DNA of 12,025 nt from Ignavibacteriota bacterium (GTDB taxonomy: Bacteria > Bacteroidota > Ignavibacteria > Tepidaquicellales > Tepidaquicellaceae). Numbering within the stretch: the first letter of the stretch is position 1; each line of letters opens with the position of its first letter. Positions 6,298-12,025 of the stretch are shown in pieces. The position numbers and the translations under genes are program-made. The stretch covers positions 1 through 12,025 of the forward strand of contig PMIW01000076.1 of assembly GCA_003158365.1 (NCBI GenBank). Reading direction: 5' to 3'. The notes beneath the pieces were generated by a model. It was not told where the DNA came from. It saw only the letters and a program-made list of their open reading frames with translations, and ran no database searches.

Positions 6298-8733
6298 ATG
6301 GCGAAAACTTTAAAATCAATAAAGGAAGCAATAAAACCCGAAAAGATTCAAACAACCTATTTCGTCGGAATTTTCCTAATTTCCTTAGCTACCCTGCTTC
6401 TTGAATTTTCAATGACAAGAGTTCTTTCTGTATCGTTGTGGTATCATTTTGCGTTTATGATTATCAGTGTTGCATTGCTTGGTTTCGGAGTTAGCGGTGT
6501 TGTACTTACGATAAGTAAGAAAATCAGTGCAATAAAAACCGAAAAATTGCTGACAATATTATCGATGTGTTTTGGAGTGAGCGTGATTGCATGTTTTCTA
6601 ATTATTAATCTGATTCCTTTCGATCCTTTTAGTCTTTTAACGGATTCACTACAGTTTATATATTTGCCGATTTACTATTTATTGATTACGATTCCTTTTT
6701 TCTTCTCCGGATTAATTATTTCAGTATTACTTACAAAATTCAAAAGTGAAGTTTCAAAGCTGTATTTTTACGATTTGCTTGGTGCCGGTTTATCCTGTTT
6801 TGCATTTGTTTTACTGATGCCGGAATTCGGCGGGAACGGGATAATGCCGTTTATTGCGGCATTCGGATTCCTCGCATCAATAGTATTCGGATTTAAAAAT
6901 AACAAAACATATGCTACAGCGGCATTTGTTTTGATGGCAATAGGTTTTACCTTTTTAATCGATAAAGATGAAAGGCTTCCAATCAGTGTTACAGAAAATA
7001 AAATTTACGGAAATTACATTGCATCGAGACCCGATTTAAAAATTTTTTCGGGATGGAATACGATTTCAAAAATAGATGTGATGAAAGAAGAAGAACCCTC
7101 GCCTGACGGATATGATGTTCAACTTGCGATAATAGATGAAGGAAATGCTTCCACAAATATTCCGAATGTAAAAAGGCTTCCTCCTCAAACAAAACCTGCC
7201 GATGCTTCGAATCTTGCATTTGCCTGCGGTAAAGATTCTATTGACAGGGTGTTTATAATAGGTTCAGGAGGCGGAGGAGAAGTTCTTGTAAGTTTATATC
7301 ACAATGCAAATGAAGTTATCGGAGTTGAGATTAACGGGCTGTTGAATGATTTGATAAGCAATAAACTTGTTTACTGGACAGGACCGTTAATAAAAAACAA
7401 TAATAACGTGAAGATAATAACAGATGATGCACGCTCGGTAATAAGAAGCGATAAGACTCTGAATGATGTGATTATATCTGCACATACGATTTCCTCATCT
7501 GCCGTATCCAGCGGAGCAATGAGCATGGTTGAAAATTATATAATGACCAAAGAAGCAGTTAAAGATTATATTAAGCATATAAAAAGTGATGGAGTTATCT
7601 ATATCTCCAGACCTGAAACGCAGGTGCCGAAGCTTATTACAACTTTCAGGATTGCTGATAACGAGCTTAAAATTAAGGATGACAAAAGAAACTTCATAGT
7701 ATTCAAAAGACCATTAAACGATTTTGAAGAAAGTAAAAGTTTTATGGCTGGAATAATTTACAAGAAAAACGGTTTTAATGATTTTGAAGTTATGAATGTA
7801 AGGTATGAAGCATCGATGCTGAGCCTGGATATTGAATATGACCCTCTCGGAACCCAGGAGGGAATTTATAAAGATTTGATTGAAACGAACGATATCGAAA
7901 GTATGATAAAAGGTAAACCAAATCTTATTCCTGCAACAGATGATAAACCGTTCTTCGATGATAATTTTGGTTTCGGAAATTTCAACTGGACGAACATAAA
8001 AGAAACTTTCTCTCAAAATAACAAAGCCATTTTTGCACTCAAAGATAAACCGGTAGCTGAAGTAACACTTGTAGTTATGCTGATTCAGATTGTTGTAATT
8101 TCATTTTTATTCCTGATTGCCCCTTTCATTTTTTTGAAAAAGGATAAAGGGGAAAAAATAGAAAAGAAATTTTTAATATATTTCGCTCTGCTCGGGCTTG
8201 GATATATTATGCTTCAGATATCAATGATTCAGAAATTCACTTTATTTCTAGGACAGCCGGTTTATACAATGCTGACTGTCATTGCAACTATGCTGGTTGC
8301 ATCTGGATTGGGGAGTAAATATTCAGTTTTAATAGATACAAAGACACAAAGGCTCAAAGTTTTAGCGATTTTTATTATAATTGGTGTTTATGCAATTTTA
8401 TTGGGTTTATTGAATCCTATAATTTTTTCAGCTTTATCAAATGCAGGTGTAATAATAAGAATATTAATATCGGTAGTATTGATTTTCCCGCTTGGATTTT
8501 TCATGGGCATGCCGTTCCCGATAGGAATTTCTCTTATACGGGACAGTGAAAACAGATACATTCCGTTAGCATGGGCTGTCAACGGATTCTTTTCCGTTAT
8601 AGGTACTGTATTAACAATGATTTTTGCAATGATATTCGGGTTTAAGATTGTTTTTATATTTACAGGAGTTTTGTATTTAATTGCTCTGGTCTTTATGTCC
8701 TTAAGATTAAAAAGAATTTTCGTATATTTGTAA
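6298..8733 (+). CDS. Polytopic membrane protein with spermidine-synthase-like domain
   Basis: An 811-residue protein in three parts. Residues about 20-222 hold six or seven membrane segments (including YFYDLLGAG at 156-164, a motif typical of this family). A soluble Rossmann domain covers about 230-600. At least six more membrane segments follow from about 620, including the family-typical GMPFPIG and AWAVNGFFSVIGT. The soluble domain keeps the aminopropyltransferase/methyltransferase nucleotide-binding motifs: GSGGGGEV at 322-329, acidic Glu344 after the next strand and TDDAR at 375-379. The strand that should carry the polyamine-binding Asp pair (DSSDP in true spermidine synthases) reads VIISAHTISSS at 391-401. 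I infer that an AdoMet-like ligand is bound but that polyamine synthesis is doubtful. ATG 6298 is preferred to a TTG at 6238 because the latter adds 20 residues of AT-rich spacer without conserved content. It follows the symporter by 71 bases. The true substrate is unknown. Confidence 0.85.
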   Translation: MAKTLKSIKEAIKPEKIQTTYFVGIFLISLATLLLEFSMTRVLSVSLWYHFAFMIISVALLGFGVSGVVLTISKKISAIKTEKLLTILSMCFGVSVIACFLIINLIPFDPFSLLTDSLQFIYLPIYYLLITIPFFFSGLIISVLLTKFKSEVSKLYFYDLLGAGLSCFAFVLLMPEFGGNGIMPFIAAFGFLASIVFGFKNNKTYATAAFVLMAIGFTFLIDKDERLPISVTENKIYGNYIASRPDLKIFSGWNTISKIDVMKEEEPSPDGYDVQLAIIDEGNASTNIPNVKRLPPQTKPADASNLAFACGKDSIDRVFIIGSGGGGEVLVSLYHNANEVIGVEINGLLNDLISNKLVYWTGPLIKNNNNVKIITDDARSVIRSDKTLNDVIISAHTISSSAVSSGAMSMVENYIMTKEAVKDYIKHIKSDGVIYISRPETQVPKLITTFRIADNELKIKDDKRNFIVFKRPLNDFEESKSFMAGIIYKKNGFNDFEVMNVRYEASMLSLDIEYDPLGTQEGIYKDLIETNDIESMIKGKPNLIPATDDKPFFDDNFGFGNFNWTNIKETFSQNNKAIFALKDKPVAEVTLVVMLIQIVVISFLFLIAPFIFLKKDKGEKIEKKFLIYFALLGLGYIMLQISMIQKFTLFLGQPVYTMLTVIATMLVASGLGSKYSVLIDTKTQRLKVLAIFIIIGVYAILLGLLNPIIFSALSNAGVIIRILISVVLIFPLGFFMGMPFPIGISLIRDSENRYIPLAWAVNGFFSVIGTVLTMIFAMIFGFKIVFIFTGVLYLIALVFMSLRLKRIFVYL

Positions 8734-8765
8734 GATTTTATTATAATTTTTAATTTTATTAACAT

Positions 8766-10100
8766 ATGTCAGAAGATCATTATCACAAAAAAACGCTTGC
8801 AATTTTAGTTGGAGGCGGGCCTGCTCCGGGTATCAATGGTGTTATCAGGTCAGTAACTATTGAGGCAATAAATTCAGGGTTAAATGTTATCGGAATTTAT
8901 GACGGATTTGAATATCTAAGCAAAGGTGATTCAAGCCATACGACCGAACTCAGGATTGAAGACGTTTCAAGAATACACTATAGCGGTGGAAGTATACTGC
9001 ATACTTCAAGAGTAAATCCTGCAAAAAGCAGGGAAATGCTTGATGCAACAATTAAAGCTTTAACACAACTTTCCGTAGATTACCTTGTTACAATCGGAGG
9101 TGATGATACTGCAACGAGTGCCCACAAGATTGACGAGCTGGCAGCCGGGCAGATTCAGGTTGCACACGTTCCAAAAACAATCGATAACGATTTACCACTA
9201 CCCGGGAACATGCCAACATTCGGGTATCAGACAGCGAGAGATTTCGGATTCCATATCGTTCAATCGCTGATGGTGGATGCTTCAACCACGAGACGCTGGT
9301 ATTATGTGGTTACGATGGGACGCAAAGCCGGTCATCTTGCGCTTGGAATTGGTAAAGCTGCGGGTGCAACGCTTACAATTATCGGTGAAGAATTCAGGGA
9401 TACAACGGTCAGTTTCGAAACAATCTGTGATATACTCGAAGCCTCCATTATAAAAAGAATGGCACAGGGAAGTAACTACGGTATTGCAGTCTTGGCAGAA
9501 GGAATCATCACCAGAATAGATTCGGAAGAATTGAAGAATCATCCTTATGTAAATCTTGAAAAGGACCTGCACGGAAATATCAGGCTTTCGGAAATAGATA
9601 TCGGCAGGATAACAAAAGATGAAGTAAGAAGGAGACTTCGCGAAAGAGGTTTGAATGTAACTATAGTTAACAAAGATATAGGTTATGAATTAAGATGCGC
9701 GGCACCTATTCCTTATGACTGCGAATACACGCAGGATTTGGGTTATGCTGCGGTCAGATATTTGTTAACAGGTAATTCGGGTGCTATAGTAACAGTTGAT
9801 AAGGGACAATTAATTCCTATACAGTTCAAGGATATTATCAATTCGGACGGCAGAATAAACACAAGGGAAGTCGATGTTGATTCCGACAGTTACCAGGTGG
9901 CAAGAAAATACATGATAAGGCTTGAAAAGTCAGATTTCGACGAACTGAAGAACGTTGCAAGGCTTGCATTAATTGGTAATATGAAGACAGAAGAATTTAT
10001 AGAAAAGTATAAGTATCTGACAGATGACCCGCCTGTTAAATATAAGACGGAGCATGTTAAAGAAAATCATGAGCACGCAAAAAACAAAAATAAAAAATAA
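8766..10100 (+). CDS. pfp: 6-phosphofructokinase, pyrophosphate-type
   Basis: A 444-residue cytoplasmic PFK-family enzyme that phosphorylates fructose 6-phosphate to the 1,6-bisphosphate. The donor site predicts pyrophosphate: GGDDT at 111-115 has Asp114 where ATP enzymes have Gly (E. coli 104), and PKTIDND at 136-142 has Lys137 where they have Gly (E. coli 124). This Asp/Lys pair is the established mark of PPi enzymes, whose reaction is near equilibrium and can run in the gluconeogenic direction. Catalytic Asp140, the sugar-phosphate motif MGRKAGH (184-190), AEG (244-246) and GYELRCAAPIPYD (306-318) are intact. The first glycine loop is GGGPAPGIN (16-24) rather than GGDxPGxN. The enzyme is longer than the 320-residue E. 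coli type, as is usual for this PPi group, and ends in a charged His/Lys-rich tail (about 421-444). It lies 32 bases after the membrane protein, so it may be read from the same transcript. A terminator follows at 10131. PPi use is inferred from residues. Confidence 0.9.
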   Translation: MSEDHYHKKTLAILVGGGPAPGINGVIRSVTIEAINSGLNVIGIYDGFEYLSKGDSSHTTELRIEDVSRIHYSGGSILHTSRVNPAKSREMLDATIKALTQLSVDYLVTIGGDDTATSAHKIDELAAGQIQVAHVPKTIDNDLPLPGNMPTFGYQTARDFGFHIVQSLMVDASTTRRWYYVVTMGRKAGHLALGIGKAAGATLTIIGEEFRDTTVSFETICDILEASIIKRMAQGSNYGIAVLAEGIITRIDSEELKNHPYVNLEKDLHGNIRLSEIDIGRITKDEVRRRLRERGLNVTIVNKDIGYELRCAAPIPYDCEYTQDLGYAAVRYLLTGNSGAIVTVDKGQLIPIQFKDIINSDGRINTREVDVDSDSYQVARKYMIRLEKSDFDELKNVARLALIGNMKTEEFIEKYKYLTDDPPVKYKTEHVKENHEHAKNKNKK

Positions 10101-10130
10101 AAATTTATTTTTATTTTAAGTTTAATATCC

Positions 10131-10160
10131 CGTTCCCGTGCTGACGCACGGGAACGTTTT
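10131..10160 (+). terminator. Rho-independent terminator after the PPi-type phosphofructokinase
   Basis: CGTTCCCGTGC (10131-10141) pairs perfectly with GCACGGGAACG (10146-10156) over 11 bases around a four-base loop (TGAC), followed directly by TTTT and then GTTAG. The GC-rich stem stands out from the AT-rich surroundings. It starts 30 bases after the stop of the first phosphofructokinase gene and should separate its transcript from the second one. The T-run is short, so some read-through is possible. I see no clean promoter in the 49 bases between it and the next ATG. Confidence 0.85.
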
Positions 10161-10209
10161 GTTAGTGAAGTGTTTTATAGTAATCGTAATTATTAAAAAT
10201 AGTTGAATT

Positions 10210-11241
10210 ATGAAAATAGGAGTCTTAACAAGCGGAGGTGATTGTCCGGGTTTGAATGCAGTAATCAGGGCGATTGCAAGGAAAGCTGACCAGTTCGGAT
10301 ATGAAACAATCGGGATAATGAACGGCTGGAAAGGAATTTTCGATGAGAGTTACAAGCAGCTGACACTTCAGAACGTTGCAGGAATAATTAACCGCGGGGG
10401 AACAATTTTAGGCACATCAAGATTTTCACCATTCGAACAAAAAGACGGAAAAGATATATTGCTTCACAAAATATCGAGAGAAGGATTCGACGCATTAATT
10501 GCAATTGGCGGTGAGGGTTCGATGCATATTGCACAGCTTGCTTACGAAGCAGGTATTAATGTAATCGGTGTACCTAAGACGATAGATAACGATATTTACG
10601 GTACTGATTTTACATTTGGTTTTGACACTGCTGTCGGAATCGCAACAGAGGCAATAGACAGGCTGCATACCACGGCAGAATCTCATCACAGGATAATGCT
10701 TCTGGAAGTAATGGGAAGGCACGCGGGGTGGATTGCACTTTATTCAGGCATCGCAGGCGGTGCTGATGTGGTTGTTATTCCCGAAAAGAAAACCAAGATT
10801 TCCGAAATAGTCGACGTTTTAAAAAGCCGTTATAAAAGAGGAAAACTGTTTTCAATAGTAGTAGTTGCTGAAGGAGCAGAGTATCTCGAAGAAGAATTGA
10901 AACCTAAGACAGGCAAGAAAAAACTGGATGATTTCGGCAGGGAACGGCTTGGAGGTATCAGCTATTATCTTGCTGAAGAACTTGAAAAAAGAACCGGCTT
11001 TGAAACAAGGGCTACGATACTTGGTTACATTCAACGAGGCGGAATGCCGTCTGCATTTGACAGGGTGCTTGGAACGAGATTCGGAGTTTATTCTGTCGAA
11101 ATGATTAAGGCAGGAAAGTTTGGAAGGATGGCAGCGATACAATCTAATATTATTACGGATATCCCGATTAAAGAGGTAATAGGCAAATTGAAGTTAGTTG
11201 ACCTTGAACTTTATAAAGTCGCACAGGTTTTCTTTAAATAA
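10210..11241 (+). CDS. pfkA: 6-phosphofructokinase, ATP-type donor site (mixed-substrate group)
   Basis: A 343-residue cytoplasmic phosphofructokinase, near the common bacterial length. The N-terminal loop is the classical SGGDCPGLN (8-16). GGEGS at 100-104 keeps Gly103 at the position equal to E. coli Gly104, which leaves room for ATP, while PKTIDND at 122-128 has Lys123 instead of Gly. This Gly-plus-Lys combination is typical of the group III (mixed-substrate) enzymes of actinomycetes and relatives, in which the Gly forms are ATP-dependent. Catalytic Asp126, MGRHAGW (168-174), AEG (220-222) and GYIQRGGMPSAFDR (272-285) are all present, so the enzyme should be active. The ATG at 10210 is followed at once by the first beta strand (KIGVLTSGG), so the start is secure. 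It lies 49 bases after a strong terminator and 17 bases before the permease TTG start, so it is probably co-transcribed with the permease rather than with the first phosphofructokinase. ATP use is inferred from residues. Confidence 0.92.
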   Translation: MKIGVLTSGGDCPGLNAVIRAIARKADQFGYETIGIMNGWKGIFDESYKQLTLQNVAGIINRGGTILGTSRFSPFEQKDGKDILLHKISREGFDALIAIGGEGSMHIAQLAYEAGINVIGVPKTIDNDIYGTDFTFGFDTAVGIATEAIDRLHTTAESHHRIMLLEVMGRHAGWIALYSGIAGGADVVVIPEKKTKISEIVDVLKSRYKRGKLFSIVVVAEGAEYLEEELKPKTGKKKLDDFGRERLGGISYYLAEELEKRTGFETRATILGYIQRGGMPSAFDRVLGTRFGVYSVEMIKAGKFGRMAAIQSNIITDIPIKEVIGKLKLVDLELYKVAQVFFK

Positions 11242-11258
11242 TATTCATCATATTACTG

Positions 11259-12025
11259 TTGGACAATAAAAAAATTCCACACTCAATTCATTCCAGCGGA
11301 CTGCTCACGCGGCTTGGTATGTTTACCGCTTTAATGATAGTAATAAGTTCCATGATCGGCTCGGGTGTATTCAAAAAAATTGCACCGATGTCCGTAGAAC
11401 TCGGCTCGCCGGGCTTGATACTTCTCTGCTGGCTCATTCCGGGAATAATAACACTCTTCGGGGCTGCTACCAATGCGGAAATCGCCGGACTTATCGCAGA
11501 ACCCGGAGGGCAGTATGTTTATTTTAAAAAGATGTATGGTAATTTTTTCGCGTTTCTATATGGCTGGTCTTGCTTTTCCGTGATTCAATCGGCCTCGATA
11601 GCTGCAATAGCTTATATATTTTCCCAATCCGTTAATGCGGTTATTCCTCTTCCTCATTTACCCGAGCATATTGAAAAGATTTCTTTGTTTGGAATATTCC
11701 TGCCGTTCGATGGATTCGGTGTTAAAGCGCTGACAATATTTACGCTGATTTTTCTCTCTGCGGCTAATTATTTCGGAGTTGTATTCGGCGGAGTAATCAC
11801 AAACATTTTCACCATACTAAAAGTTATCGGTATTTTTGCAATTATTGTTTTAGGATTATCAATAAGCGGGGGGAGCATTTCAAATGTAGCGCCTTTACTG
11901 GAAAGGCCTGGTTACGAATACGGGACTTCGCTCGGGTTATTCGGGGCGATGTTTGCTGCAATGCTCGGGGCTTTCTGGGCTTATGACGGTTGGAATAACA
12001 TCGGATATCTCGGTGGTGAAATAAA
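11259..12025 (+). CDS. APC-family amino acid permease (5' part, runs off window)
   Basis: An open frame of 255 codons continues past the window end. It encodes the N-terminal half of an amino acid/polyamine/organocation (APC) permease, probably of the L-type transporter-like branch. The first helix, LGMFTALMIVISSMIGSGVFKKIAP, contains the family GSGVF substrate-binding turn (34-38, counting from the TTG). It is followed by a second helix (PGLILLCWLIPGIITLFGA), the AEIAGLIAEPGGQYVYFKKMYG segment and GWSCFSVIQSASIAAIAYIF, all in the order expected of the family; about seven membrane segments are visible. The first in-frame ATG (11319) would cut into helix 1, and an in-frame stop lies at 11235-11237, so the TTG at 11259 is the best start. 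No Shine-Dalgarno sequence is seen. It follows the second phosphofructokinase by 17 bases and is probably in its transcript. The solute is not readable; full-length relatives have about 430-500 residues. Confidence 0.88.
   Translation, partial: MDNKKIPHSIHSSGLLTRLGMFTALMIVISSMIGSGVFKKIAPMSVELGSPGLILLCWLIPGIITLFGAATNAEIAGLIAEPGGQYVYFKKMYGNFFAFLYGWSCFSVIQSASIAAIAYIFSQSVNAVIPLPHLPEHIEKISLFGIFLPFDGFGVKALTIFTLIFLSAANYFGVVFGGVITNIFTILKVIGIFAIIVLGLSISGGSISNVAPLLERPGYEYGTSLGLFGAMFAAMLGAFWAYDGWNNIGYLGGEI

Noticed and set aside
3057..8733. Methionine-salvage/polyamine operon linking omega-amidase and spermidine synthase
   Set aside because: An attractive idea, but the synthase-like domain lacks the polyamine-site acidic motif, and no other salvage gene is present.
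8388..8765. 125-codon open frame on the minus strand
   Set aside because: It lies almost wholly antisense to the conserved C-terminal membrane segments of the spermidine-synthase-like protein; the translation is Lys/Ile/Asn-rich with no family features.
9282..9572. 96-codon open frame on the minus strand
   Set aside because: Antisense to the sugar-phosphate region of the first phosphofructokinase; the Cys-rich translation is a by-product of that coding sequence.

Overview
The window reads as an ordinary chromosomal stretch from an AT-rich member of the Bacteroidota/Ignavibacteriota (FCB) group. Four things point there: a secreted S9 peptidase of the type common in that group, lipid-less signal peptides ending in ...FAQ / ...YAQ, a near-complete lack of Shine-Dalgarno sequences in front of all eight genes, and a large membrane-embedded spermidine-synthase-like protein. 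The assignment is inference from style and families; no rRNA or marker gene is present.

Layout. On the minus strand, 69-2816 encodes a secreted prolyl-oligopeptidase-type peptidase, followed by a hairpin at 28-60. A 240-base divergent spacer (2817-3056) separates it from a plus-strand gene run. The spacer carries a 24-bp exact direct repeat with a period of exactly 100 bp, a small dispersed-type palindrome between the two copies, a 17-bp inverted repeat whose one arm lies inside the peptidase signal-peptide codons, and a promoter-like -35/-10 pair. The plus-strand run is: a YafV-type omega-amidase (3057-3833); a small exported protein made of six GD(D/N)AWxxW repeats that overlaps it by 4 bases (3830-4432); a sodium:solute symporter (4457-6226); a polytopic spermidine-synthase-like protein (6298-8733); and a PPi-type 6-phosphofructokinase (8766-10100) closed by a perfect 11-bp-stem terminator (10131-10160). 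A second phosphofructokinase with an ATP-type donor site follows (10210-11241), then the 5' part of an APC-family amino acid permease that runs off the window end (11259-12025).

How the genes fit together. The two phosphofructokinases act at the same glycolytic step, with donor-site residues that predict different phosphoryl donors (PPi, probably reversible, versus ATP, probably irreversible). The terminator between them suggests separate expression. The peptidase and the two transporters fit a peptide- and amino-acid-using lifestyle, and the omega-amidase belongs to amino-acid side-product repair or methionine salvage. These metabolic links are inference from family roles, because spacing alone does not prove one operon.

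I found no mobile element, CRISPR array, phage gene, RNA gene or defence system. The least explained items are the six-repeat exported protein, the spermidine-synthase-like membrane protein that lacks the polyamine-site acidic motif, and the repeat architecture of the divergent spacer.
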